Shown piece by piece: positions 1 to 8,267 of a DNA stretch of 64,000 nucleotides. The stretch spans positions 3,286,001 through 3,350,000 of the forward strand of contig NC_015953.1 of NCBI RefSeq assembly GCF_000177195.2, in the 5' to 3' direction. Origin of the DNA: Streptomyces sp. SirexAA-E. GTDB lineage: Bacteria > Actinomycetota > Actinomycetes > Streptomycetales > Streptomycetaceae. Each line of letters begins with the position of its first letter. The stretch's first letter is position 1. A program made the position numbers and the translations under genes. The notes under the pieces are model-generated. The model saw only the letters and a program-made list of their open reading frames with translations. It did no database searches and was not told the DNA's origin.

Positions 1-153
1 GACGACGTCTTCGACGCCGGCCCGGTCATCGCGTCTTCCGCCCCGGCCCCGGACTCCGACCACCGGCGTACCGCCCCTGTCTCTCCATCGCCGGCCGGCA
101 GCGCGGAAGTCCCGCCCCGCACTTCACCGTCCCGTCCTCCGGAAGGATCTTCC

Positions 154-585
154 ATGGGCAACCTCGCCGACACCTACGGCACCGACGTCGAGATCTACCC
201 CTGGGGCGATGAGATCGTCTGGGCCGACTGCCGAACCGGTCTGCCCGAATCGGGCCACCGCGTCCTGCGCTCCTGCGGGTTCACCGCCCCGGGCGATCCA
301 GGCGACTCCTTCTGCTACAACCTCCCGTCGGGCCTCCCCGGTCCCGAGCGGAAGATCGCCGCCACCTCGGCAGCCAACCTGCTGGCCGACCTGGGATACC
401 GGGTCGCGATCGACCCGGGCCTGGTCCCCCGCACCGCCGAAGGAAACCTCGTCCCCGAGGCCCGGCGGCAGGCCGCCGCCCTCCAGGTCTCACCCGTCGC
501 GGCCAAGACCGCCACCGAGACCAGCGTCCCGGCCCCCGCCACGCCGCCCCCGTCCGCAGCACGGCCCGCCGGTCGCCAGCGCTGA
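154..585 (+). CDS. Hypothetical element protein, 143 aa
   Basis: Not a family I recognise. It has a compact N-terminal domain (about residues 1-95) and a Pro/Ala-rich tail. The ATG at 154 follows a good ribosome site (GGAAGGA, 147-ish). The same frame stays open upstream to the window edge, so a longer protein starting outside the window cannot be excluded. It is the first gene visible in a plus-strand block that leads into the coupling-protein gene, so a role in transfer is inferred from position only. Confidence 0.55.
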   Translation: MGNLADTYGTDVEIYPWGDEIVWADCRTGLPESGHRVLRSCGFTAPGDPGDSFCYNLPSGLPGPERKIAATSAANLLADLGYRVAIDPGLVPRTAEGNLVPEARRQAAALQVSPVAAKTATETSVPAPATPPPSAARPAGRQR

Positions 586-619
586 AACGTTCCCCCTTCG
601 ACCGTCTAGGAGTAGACCC

Positions 620-1123
620 GTGAACCGCACGAGAGCCGAGCGTGCCCCGCCCCCTGCCCGCTCGCACCCTCAAGGAACCGCCGTGCCCACCCCGCGTACC
701 AGCACGCCGTCGACCACCACCGGCTCCGACGCGCTCCTCTACCTCCTGTTCGGCGTCCTCGGCGCCGCCATGGCCTTCGGCTCTCTGGCCTGGCTGACCG
801 GCAACCTCACCAACACCCTTGTCGGCAGCGGACCGTGGGCTCCGTTCCGTGCCACCGAGGCCCTGCTGCACCCCGAGGTGCTGTGGCCGGCCCTGGACGC
901 CACCGCACTGCTGATCGGCGCCCGCCTCGTGCCCGGCCTGCTCACCCTGGGCCTGATCACCACCGGCCTGGTGTTGTGGACGCGCTGGCGCACCGGCGCC
1001 AAGTCCGGTCTCGCCCGCAAGAGCGACCTGGCGCCGCTGCTGGACAAGGAGATCACCGCGAAGGCGAAGAGCCTGCGCCCGTCCCTGGGCGGCCGGGAGG
1101 GTAAAAGAGGTCTCTCCCGCTGA
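620..1123 (+). CDS. N-terminal membrane part of VirD4/TraG-like coupling protein (frameshifted)
   Basis: 168 aa from a GTG at 620, preceded by AGGAG. Two hydrophobic segments (roughly residues 37-62 and 98-121) are followed by a basic stretch. This is the layout of the two-helix membrane anchor of T4SS coupling proteins. The frame ends at TGA 1121-1123. The +1 frame entered at the run of four A at 1103-1106 continues without a break into the ATPase part, reading through an SPADRGILLGTL segment. I therefore read 620-2471 as a single gene of about 617 codons with one extra base. This piece alone would be an anchor without a motor. A sequencing error, a true mutation or programmed +1 frameshifting could each explain it. 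Confidence 0.75.
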   Translation: MNRTRAERAPPPARSHPQGTAVPTPRTSTPSTTTGSDALLYLLFGVLGAAMAFGSLAWLTGNLTNTLVGSGPWAPFRATEALLHPEVLWPALDATALLIGARLVPGLLTLGLITTGLVLWTRWRTGAKSGLARKSDLAPLLDKEITAKAKSLRPSLGGREGKRGLSR

Positions 1124-1187
1124 CCGCGGCATCCTCCTAGGCACCCTCGACCCCGGACGGGCCGAGGTCCGCGCGTCCTGGGAGGAC

Positions 1188-2471
1188 GTGATCGTCGCGA
1201 TCATGGCCCCGCGCTCTGGCAAGACGTCCGGGTTGGCCATCCCCTCGATCCTCGCGGCTCCCGGGCCTGTCCTGCTCACCAGCAACAAGGCCGCGAACGA
1301 TGCCTTCACCGCCACGGTGGACGCCCGCGCCAGGGTCGGCACGATCTGGACTCTCGACCCGCAGCAGATCGCGCACCACCCGCGCGAGATGTGGTGGGAC
1401 ATCCTGGCCGACGCTCGCGATCTGGCCGGGGCGAAGCGACTCGCGGGGCACTTCGTCACCGCGAGCGTGGACGAGTCGAGCGGCTCCGACTTCTGGTCCA
1501 CCGCCGCCTCCAACACGCTCGGTGCGCTGTTCCTGGCCGCTGCCAGCCACCGGCGGCCGATCACCGACGTCCTGGCCTGGCTCGCCACCCCCGCCGACCG
1601 CACCCCGGTCGACCTGCTGACCGATGCCGACCACGATGCGGTCGCCGCCCAGCTCCAGGGCACAGTCTCCGGTGCCACCGAAACCCGTGACGGCATTTAC
1701 GAGACGGCGCGGCAGTACGCGAGCTGTCTGCTCGACCCCGATGTCGCCGCCTGGGTCACCCCGCACGAGGACCTCCCGGAGTTCCGGCCGTTCTCCTTCG
1801 CCACCTCCCGCGACACCCTGTATCTGCTGAGCAAGGACGGCGGCGGCTCGGCGTCGGCGATCATCGCGGCGGCGGCCGATGCCGTGATGCGCGCGGCCGT
1901 CATCGTCGCCGAGCGCTCCGGCGGCCGGCTCGACCCGCCCGCCCTGTGCGTCCTCGACGAGGCGGCGAACGTGTGCCGGATCTCGGACCTTCCGGACTTG
2001 TATTCCCACCTGGGCAGCCGGGGCGTCATCCCGATGACGATCCTGCAGTCCTACCGGCAGGGCCAGCGCTGCTGGGGCGAGGCCGGCATGGACGCCCTGT
2101 GGTCCGCTGCCACCGTCAAGATCGTCGGATCCGGTATCGACGACGCCGACTTCGCCGACCGGCTCAGCCGACAGGTCGGCGACCACGACGTCCAGACCAC
2201 CTCCGTCTCGACGAGCGAGAGCGGCAAGTCCACCTCGGTGAGCATGCGCACCGAGCGAATCCTGCCGCCCGACGCGATCCGTGCCCTGCCCAAGGGCAAG
2301 GTGCTGCTGCTGGCCACCGGCATCCGGGTCGCCATGCTCTCCATCCGGCCCTGGTACAAGGAGCCCTCCGCCAAGGTCGTCGGACCGGCCTCCGCCCGCG
2401 CCACCAAGGCGATCACCGAGCGGGCCCTGGCGAAGAGCATCGGGCACGACGACTTCGGGCTCTCCGCGTGA
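1188..2471 (+). CDS. T4SS coupling protein VirD4/TraG-like ATPase domain
   Basis: The motor of the conjugative coupling protein. It would link the relaxase-bound DNA strand to the secretion channel at the inner membrane and hydrolyse ATP. Walker A is APRSGKTSG near residues 7-15 counted from the GTG at 1188. Walker B is CVLDEAANV near residues 251-259, followed by the LQSYRQGQ region and a WSAATVKIV segment typical of TraG/TraD proteins. The GTG at 1188 is only the first start codon in this frame: coding sequence in the same frame extends back to about 1104 and joins the membrane anchor at 620-1123 across an apparent one-base frameshift. The gene overlaps the next one by GTGA. Confidence 0.85.
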   Translation: MIVAIMAPRSGKTSGLAIPSILAAPGPVLLTSNKAANDAFTATVDARARVGTIWTLDPQQIAHHPREMWWDILADARDLAGAKRLAGHFVTASVDESSGSDFWSTAASNTLGALFLAAASHRRPITDVLAWLATPADRTPVDLLTDADHDAVAAQLQGTVSGATETRDGIYETARQYASCLLDPDVAAWVTPHEDLPEFRPFSFATSRDTLYLLSKDGGGSASAIIAAAADAVMRAAVIVAERSGGRLDPPALCVLDEAANVCRISDLPDLYSHLGSRGVIPMTILQSYRQGQRCWGEAGMDALWSAATVKIVGSGIDDADFADRLSRQVGDHDVQTTSVSTSESGKSTSVSMRTERILPPDAIRALPKGKVLLLATGIRVAMLSIRPWYKEPSAKVVGPASARATKAITERALAKSIGHDDFGLSA

Positions 2472-2698
2472 GCGCGCCCGCGCCGCGACCCGGGCGGCTG
2501 CCGGACGCGCCGGTTGTGCTGCGCGACGGCCAGTGGTGGCTGGTCGGCAGGGCCGGCTCGATTCCCGTCTCCGATGCCGCGTTCAGCGCCGTGCTGGACA
2601 ACTTCGCGCAGGTGGTGGCCGCCGCCAACCAGGCGGTCGCCGAACTCCGCACCCGACAGAGCGATTCCTCCGCCTCCGGCCCGGGAGGCCGGCGGTGA
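2468..2698 (+). CDS. Small hypothetical protein, 76 aa
   Basis: Starts at GTG 2468, overlapping the coupling-protein stop (GTGA), and ends overlapping the next start in the same way, so translation is probably coupled across the three genes. It has a short GQWWLVGR-like strand region and a helical segment (about residues 40-62) rich in Ala and Val. No family recognised. Confidence 0.7.
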   Translation: MSAPAPRPGRLPDAPVVLRDGQWWLVGRAGSIPVSDAAFSAVLDNFAQVVAAANQAVAELRTRQSDSSASGPGGRR

Positions 2699-3864
2699 AC
2701 CCGCTGCAGCGTGCCGAGCAGGCGGTCCTCGGCGCCGTGCTCCTCGACCCGGACCAGCTCGCCCACCTGGACTGGCTCGCGCCGGATCACTTCTACCGGC
2801 CCGTCCACCAGGCCCTGTTCGCCGCACTCCGCACGCTCCGCAGCGACGGCCACCCGGCGATCGGCGCCGAGGGACCGGTGCCGCTGTCGTGGGTCACCGA
2901 CGCCATCGACGAGGCCGGCCGCCACGTCCGAGGGCTGACCGCGGCGTACACCCACAGCCTGATCTCGGCCTGCCCGCGTCCCGCGCACGCTCCGGTGTAC
3001 GGCCGCATGGTGCTGGAAGGGGCGATCCACCGCACCGTCGCCGAGCACGCGGTCCGCCTTCACCAGGTGGCGCGGGCCGACGCCCTGCAGGGGGAGGTCG
3101 AGGGAGCGCTGCGCTCGGCGGACGTCCTCACCGGGGTGCTCACCGATCTCGCGCGGCGCTGGGGAACCGAACCGCGCCCCGTCGCGCCCGCCACCGCGCC
3201 GGCCATCGGCCCGGCCATCCCACCGCCGGTCCGGGCCGATCAGGTCGCCGAGGACGAGCGGTTCCTCCTGGCCGTCCTCACCGAACAGCCGAAGGCCATG
3301 GCCGAGGTGGTGGACTGGCTGCGGCCGGTCGACTTCGCCGACCCGGCCCACGGACAGCTCTACCGGTGCCTCGGCGCGCTGCACCACCGGGGCGAGCCCA
3401 TCGACCGGATCACCCTGCTCTGGGAGGCCCAGCGGCGCGGCCTGCTGGCCGACGGCACCCTGTCGGGCGAGCAGCTCACCGCCCTGTGCGACGACGTGAT
3501 CCCCGGCAGCGCCGAGTGGTTCGGGGAGAAGGTGATGCGCTCCTCCCTCACCCGGACCGCCGCCGCCTCCGCGCGGGCCGTCCGGGAGCTGGCCGAGGAC
3601 GAGGCCCTCGGTCCCGGGCGGCTGATCAACCACGCGCTGCACGCGCTCGGCCCGCTCGACGAAGTCCGCGCCCGCTGGCAGGCCGCGAACGGCACCCCGG
3701 CCCCGAAGCCACCGGCCGCCCCGCCGGCGGGCGGGCCTCCTGCGGCCCGGGTGCAGGCCGCCCGCGCCCGCAGCTCGCCCCGCCCCGCCGCGTCGCCCTC
3801 GGCCCAGAGCGGTCCCGTCCCCGCGCCGGCCAGTGCCCGGCCGCCCTCGCGCGGCCACCCCTGA
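2695..3864 (+). CDS. Protein with two DnaB N-terminal-like domains, no helicase motor
   Basis: 389 aa. Residues 1-105 begin LQRAEQAVLGAVLLDPDQL and read like the helical N-terminal domain of the replicative helicase DnaB, which contacts primase and helps ring assembly. A second copy of the same fold begins near residue 180 (EDERFLLAVLTEQP) and runs to about 300. The C-terminal 60 residues are Pro/Ala-rich and look disordered. There is no RecA-like domain, Walker A or Walker B. Inference: it may dock the host DnaB or primase onto element DNA during transfer or replication. GTG start at 2695 overlaps the upstream stop. Confidence 0.75.
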   Translation: MNPLQRAEQAVLGAVLLDPDQLAHLDWLAPDHFYRPVHQALFAALRTLRSDGHPAIGAEGPVPLSWVTDAIDEAGRHVRGLTAAYTHSLISACPRPAHAPVYGRMVLEGAIHRTVAEHAVRLHQVARADALQGEVEGALRSADVLTGVLTDLARRWGTEPRPVAPATAPAIGPAIPPPVRADQVAEDERFLLAVLTEQPKAMAEVVDWLRPVDFADPAHGQLYRCLGALHHRGEPIDRITLLWEAQRRGLLADGTLSGEQLTALCDDVIPGSAEWFGEKVMRSSLTRTAAASARAVRELAEDEALGPGRLINHALHALGPLDEVRARWQAANGTPAPKPPAAPPAGGPPAARVQAARARSSPRPAASPSAQSGPVPAPASARPPSRGHP

Positions 3865-3912
3865 CCTTCCTCACCACCCCGCCATCTCACCTGCTCTTGC
3901 TTGGAGTTCGTC

Positions 3913-4482
3913 TTGACCGACACCTCTTCTTCCGACGCTCTGGCCCTGCGCGCCACGGCATCGGGCTTCGACGCCGTACGCGGCAAACTCCCGGTCGCCG
4001 GGGACCCTGACCACCCGCTCGACAACGTCGCCGTCGCCCTCCAGCTCTCCAATCTCGGCTCGCTGCTCACCGAGTTGGCCGACGAGGTTCTTCACCGTGC
4101 CGCCGAGCAGAGGCGGGAGGGTCATACCGCCTCGGCCATCATGGGCTTCGCCGCCGCCGTCCGGCCCGCATGCGAGGCCGCCTCCGCACTCGGAGCGGTC
4201 GCGCGCCGGCTCTCCGCCCGCGACCAGGCTGGGCACCTCGACGACGGGGCGGCGGATGATGGGTACGACCAGCTGGTGATGGGCAACGCGCTCGGTATCG
4301 CGGACAAGGCCCTGCGGGAGACCTCCGAGGGACTGCGCGCCGCAGCGGAGACGATCTCGCCCTCCTCCGCCCGCGTCGAAGCCGCCCGCAGCCGGTCCAC
4401 GACCGCGGTGCCCTCCCCCACACCACCGGCTTCCGCCGTCCCGTCGGCAGCTCCGCCGGGCCGGACCGTGCGGGGGCGGTGA
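3913..4482 (+). CDS. Hypothetical element protein, 189 aa
   Basis: TTG at 3913 is preceded by GGAG six bases upstream. A TTG at 3901 is also in frame but has no ribosome site. Residues 25-140 are helical and Ala/Leu-rich, with a run of small hydrophobics that could form a helical bundle. The tail is Pro/Ser/Ala-rich. No family recognised. It ends one base before the DNA methyltransferase start and is probably co-transcribed with it. Confidence 0.6.
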   Translation: MTDTSSSDALALRATASGFDAVRGKLPVAGDPDHPLDNVAVALQLSNLGSLLTELADEVLHRAAEQRREGHTASAIMGFAAAVRPACEAASALGAVARRLSARDQAGHLDDGAADDGYDQLVMGNALGIADKALRETSEGLRAAAETISPSSARVEAARSRSTTAVPSPTPPASAVPSAAPPGRTVRGR

Positions 4483-4483
4483 C

Positions 4484-5666
4484 ATGCCCACCCTTTTCGC
4501 TCCTCCTCCGCTGATCGGGTCGCTGTGCTCGGGGTACGGCGGCCTCGACCTGGGCGTGCAGTCCGCCTTCGGCGGCACCCTGGCCTGGCACGCGGAGGTC
4601 GATCCGAACGCCTCGCGCATCCTGGCCCGCCACTGGCCGGGCGTCCCGAACCTGGGCGACATCACGGCCGTCGACTGGTCCACCGTCCCCCGGGTGTGCG
4701 TCCTGACGGCCGGCTTCCCCTGTCAAAGACGTCTCGGTCGCCGGCCGCCGGGCCGGACTCAACGCCCAGACCCGCTCCGGGCTGTGGCTGCACGTCGCCC
4801 GTGCGGTCGCGGCCCTCCAACCCTGCCTGGTTGTGATCGAGAATGTGCGCGGCCTCCTCACCTCCCCCGCCGGTTCCCCTGGCGACGTGGAACCCTGCCC
4901 GTGGTGTCTGGGAGACACCGCAGGTCAGCCTCCTCTGCGAGCACTCGGTGCCGTACTCGGATCCCTGGCCGACCTCCGGTACGACGCGCAGTGGCTCGTG
5001 CTTCGCGCCTCCGACGTCGGGGCCCCGCACCGCCGCGAGCGGACCTTCCTCACCGCCTGGCCCGCCGGCCACCCTGTTGAAAACGCCGACCAGCAACATC
5101 GGCAAGAACGGAGGCTCCCAGCACCCGGCGAAGAGGAAGAGCGGCGGGCACGGGCCGAACCTGGCCGACGAGGTCGAGTGGCTGCTGCCGACTCCGAAGG
5201 CTTCGGACGGGATCAAGGGCTCGCCGAACCAGCGGCACGGCAACGGGGACATGACCCTGCCCAGCGCGGCGGCGTCACTGCCCAGGGCCGGCGGCACGGG
5301 CACGTCGGACCGTCGTACCGGGAAGGAGCGGCGGCCTTCCCTGCCGATGGTGGTCCTGCCGCTCTGGGCGGAGGAGTCGCCGGAGGAGGAGGCAGGCGAT
5401 GGGGGCCGTACGCAGCCGCCGTCACCCGATGGGAGAGGCTCACCCGTCCCGCGCCCGCGCCCACCGATCCGGCCGGTCGGCTCCGCCCTGAGTTCGTGGA
5501 GTGGATGCAGGGCCTCGATGCCGGCTGGGTCACCGCCACCCCGGGCCTCGGGCGCCCGGCGCAGCTCACCGCGCTCGGCAACGGAGTTGTTCCCCAACAG
5601 GCTGCTCGGGCTCTGCGGTTGCTGGCGCCGCCCTTCCCGCGCTGTCCTCGTTGCGCGGGCGGGTAG
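4484..5666 (+). pseudogene. Broken C5-cytosine DNA methyltransferase
   Basis: The conserved motifs are present in order but in different frames. Motif I SLCSGYGGLDLG and motif IV GFPCQ (with the catalytic Cys) lie in the first frame up to 4726. After an extra A in CAAAGAC at 4724-4730 the +1 frame carries ENVRGLL (motif VI) and APHRRER (motif VIII). The variable region (LLKTPTSNIGKNGG, about 5075-5400) reads only in a third frame. WGPYA, the WMQGLDAGW segment and LTALGNGVVP (motif X) return to the second frame. At least three one-base shifts are needed for a full protein, so no active enzyme is expected unless these are assembly errors. An intact version would methylate cytosine and help evade host restriction. 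Confidence 0.8.
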
Positions 5667-5759
5667 CGCTCCACTACCGGGTTTTCCCGGCCGGGCCAAA
5701 CCGCGGTTTCTCCGGATCCTCTCGGGCATGTCGCCGTCTCACAGATGGAGCACGCCCCG

Positions 5760-6362
5760 ATGTCCGACACCAGCCCGACCACCCCCGGCCCCGAGCCGTT
5801 CCGGCTCTCCGACGGGGACCTCGACGACCTCGCCAGCACCCTCGCCAAGACCATGGCCGAGGTCAAACAGCACGGCGTCATCCTCGACCGCCTCGGCTCC
5901 GAACCCGACCCCGTACCCGCTGCCGAGCAGCAGGCCGACGGCGCTCCAGGAGCCGAGGCGGCCGACGCCAAGACCAACGGCCCCTCCTCGGTGTTCATCC
6001 TCGCCCTGGGCGGCGAGGCGTACGCCACCGAACTCACCGCCCTCACCGACTGGGTGAACTACCTCTTCCTCCCCGTCTACGGCCGGGAGATCAGCACGAT
6101 GCGCCCGTGGTGCGCGCAGTGGCACGAGCACCCGGAAGCCGTCGCCCGGCTCCACGCGCTCTGGCTCGCCTGGCAGCAGTTCACCGACACGGAAGCTGGC
6201 CTCTCTGGTCCCTCGACCTGGCACCGCGACCACCTGGACCAGACGCTGGCGCACCTGCGCGCCCCCGACGGGCCCTTCGCGGCGTGCACGACGAGCGCGA
6301 CCCGCCCCAACCACCGCGTGCTGGCCACCCCGGCGCCCGTACAGATGGAGGTGGCGGCATGA
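5760..6362 (+). CDS. DUF4913 domain protein
   Basis: 200 aa from the ATG at 5760, which has GGAG nine bases upstream. An ATG at 5745 is in frame but lacks one. The domain (about residues 100-140) has the LFLPVYGR and MRPWCAQW signatures of DUF4913, a family common on Streptomyces plasmids and ICEs with unknown function. The N-terminal 70 residues are acidic, with a DLDDLASTLAKTM helix. The stop overlaps the next start (ATGA). No enzymatic motif is seen. Confidence 0.75.
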   Translation: MSDTSPTTPGPEPFRLSDGDLDDLASTLAKTMAEVKQHGVILDRLGSEPDPVPAAEQQADGAPGAEAADAKTNGPSSVFILALGGEAYATELTALTDWVNYLFLPVYGREISTMRPWCAQWHEHPEAVARLHALWLAWQQFTDTEAGLSGPSTWHRDHLDQTLAHLRAPDGPFAACTTSATRPNHRVLATPAPVQMEVAA

Positions 6363-7135
6363 ACGACACCTTCGACTTCGATCTCGACGACCTCTCGCCG
6401 GCCGACGACGCCTCCGCGGAGGCGGTGGAGAGGTTCTGGGACGAGGACATGGTGTTGCTGTCCCAGCACCGGAGTACTCCCCACGGCTCCCACAGCTTCT
6501 GTCTCGCCCACGACCAGTCGCTCACCTGGGGAATCCCGGGTGCGCCGCAGCTGGTCGCGGTCGTGGTGGCCCGGGACCTCAGCAGGGGCACGTTCACCGT
6601 AGAAACCAGCTCTCACGCGACGGCGTCCTTCGCTCAGAACTGGCTGGTCGAGCGGGGCTGCCCACCTGGATCGATCTTGGTGGGCGACGGCTTCCCCCAG
6701 CCCGGCGACGATCTCACGCTCCAGATCGAACAGCAGGTCCGGGAGTCGGGCACGCGCTACGCGTTCCTCGACAGCTACACCGAAGACATCGACCGTGTCG
6801 AGACGTGGACGCTTGTCCGCGATTCCCGCGCCGCTCAGGCACCGATCCGGGTCTTCCTCCAGGACTGGCACCTCGACGCCGGCATCTACACGATGCGCGA
6901 GGGCGCCTTCGCCGACGTCGGTGCCGCGCAGACCTGGCTGGACGAGCGCAGCGGTCCGCTGCCCGAGCCTCCGGAATACGACGATCGCAACGGTCCCGTC
7001 GTCCGGGCCCGCATCGCCCGCATGGCGCTCGCCCGGTCGTTCGGCACCTCCGAGCTGCCGAGGACCGGCCCTAACGCCCTCCGTACCCCGGCGGCCGCAC
7101 TGGTGCCGCGTCCGGTGCAGGGGAGGCTGCTGTGA
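6359..7135 (+). CDS. Hypothetical element protein, 258 aa
   Basis: ATG at 6359 overlaps the DUF4913 stop. It begins with a very acidic segment (FDFDLDDLSPADD) and then a mixed alpha/beta region. Two similar stretches, FTVETSSHATASFAQNWL (about residue 80) and IYTMREGAFADVGAAQTWL (about 177), suggest an internal duplication of a small domain. No family recognised. It is coupled by GTGA to the RelE-like gene, so it could be that gene's partner, which is inference only. Confidence 0.65.
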   Translation: MNDTFDFDLDDLSPADDASAEAVERFWDEDMVLLSQHRSTPHGSHSFCLAHDQSLTWGIPGAPQLVAVVVARDLSRGTFTVETSSHATASFAQNWLVERGCPPGSILVGDGFPQPGDDLTLQIEQQVRESGTRYAFLDSYTEDIDRVETWTLVRDSRAAQAPIRVFLQDWHLDAGIYTMREGAFADVGAAQTWLDERSGPLPEPPEYDDRNGPVVRARIARMALARSFGTSELPRTGPNALRTPAAALVPRPVQGRLL

Positions 7136-7608
7136 GCCGCGCCCGCTTCGCCTTCGCCGCGCACCCCGACGCCATCGCCGACCTGCGGGAACTCCCCGAC
7201 AGCATCCGCGACCTGGCGCTGCTGGAACTCCAGAACCTGGTCCACGGCAGTAACGACTGCCTGCCGTTGCAGGGGCGTCTCGCCGGCTACCACAAGGTGT
7301 ATGTCGACCCTTCTGTGGCCTACCGGATGGTCATCCAGTTCCGCCAGGCTCCGCCGACCTCGACCCACAAGCGCGAGATCTATCTCGTCGCCGCTGGCAG
7401 CCGGCACGACTACGCCGTCTACCGCGCGGCCCACCAGCGCACCGGCCCCCAGCAGGGTGTCGGAGCCGACTCCGCCGCCGAGGCCCGCGTACGCGCAGCC
7501 CGGTCCCGCTCGGTGCTCGCCCCCGACCGGACGGCGGCGGGCCCGACGACTTCTCCCCTCGCCGCGGCCCCGTCCCCGGCCGCCGCTCCCCGAAAGGCTT
7601 CCCAGTGA
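7132..7608 (+). CDS. RelE/ParE-like toxin-fold protein
   Basis: 158 aa. Residues 1-100 look like the RelE/ParE fold: a first strand and two helices (AIADLRELPDSIRDLALLELQNL), then LAGYHKVYVD, AYRMVIQFR and REIYLVAAGSR strands. In that family such proteins cleave mRNA at the ribosome or poison gyrase. No classic small antitoxin gene is adjacent. The C-terminal 50 residues are a Pro/Ala linker not usual for RelE. GTG start overlaps the previous stop. Either a toxin with an unusual partner or a non-toxic homologue used by the element. Confidence 0.6.
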   Translation: MSRARFAFAAHPDAIADLRELPDSIRDLALLELQNLVHGSNDCLPLQGRLAGYHKVYVDPSVAYRMVIQFRQAPPTSTHKREIYLVAAGSRHDYAVYRAAHQRTGPQQGVGADSAAEARVRAARSRSVLAPDRTAAGPTTSPLAAAPSPAAAPRKASQ

Positions 7609-8267
7609 TGACCGCCCCCCTGACCCGTACCGAACTGGCGGACCTTCTCACCGAGGCCGCACAGAGCGTCTCGGACATCGTGACCGCCGAGTACCCGACG
7701 GCCGCCGGCCGCTCCTACCTGCACCCCGTGCTGGGTCCGCTGTCCGCGGGGCCCCGGGTGGTCGGCGAGCTGAACGACCGGCTGGAAGGGCTCGTGGCCG
7801 CCGTGCCCCGCCCGGCCACGCCGGCGGGCCTGTTCGCCCTGGCCTCCTACGCCGCCGCGCTGGGGTGGCTCACCGAGTCCTTCACCGAGCTGACCGCCTC
7901 GGTCGACCGGATCTGCATCCGCGTGGGCATCCCCTCCGAGCCCCGGGACCTGGTCTCCGCCGAGTCCGGTGGCGCCAGGCGGGACGACGCGTTCGACCTC
8001 GCGTTCAGCGCGCTGGAGCTGGCGGCGATCCGGACCGCGGCCGAGGCCGCCGGCCTCACGCCGGACGACTACGTCGAGGTCCTCTCCCAGTCGCTGCTCG
8101 CCGCCGCCCGGATCACCGACGACTGCATGGAGATCTCCAGCAGCCTGCTCGAAGACGCCGCGTACGTCGTGGACGAGGCCAGCGACCACGTCCGGACCGA
8201 CGACGGCCCCAACAGCCTGCCCACCCTGGTCCGCTCCCTGCTCGCCCGGATGGGGACGGCCCGGTGA
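7605..8267 (+). CDS. Hypothetical helical protein, 220 aa
   Basis: Starts at GTG 7605 or ATG 7608, with GAAAGG about eight bases upstream. It is largely helical and acidic. A hydrophobic helix near residues 66-85 (LFALASYAAALGWLTESF) is too polar at its flanks to call a membrane span. No domain recognised. It overlaps the next gene by GTGA, continuing the coupled string from 5760. Confidence 0.6.
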   Translation: MMTAPLTRTELADLLTEAAQSVSDIVTAEYPTAAGRSYLHPVLGPLSAGPRVVGELNDRLEGLVAAVPRPATPAGLFALASYAAALGWLTESFTELTASVDRICIRVGIPSEPRDLVSAESGGARRDDAFDLAFSALELAAIRTAAEAAGLTPDDYVEVLSQSLLAAARITDDCMEISSSLLEDAAYVVDEASDHVRTDDGPNSLPTLVRSLLARMGTAR

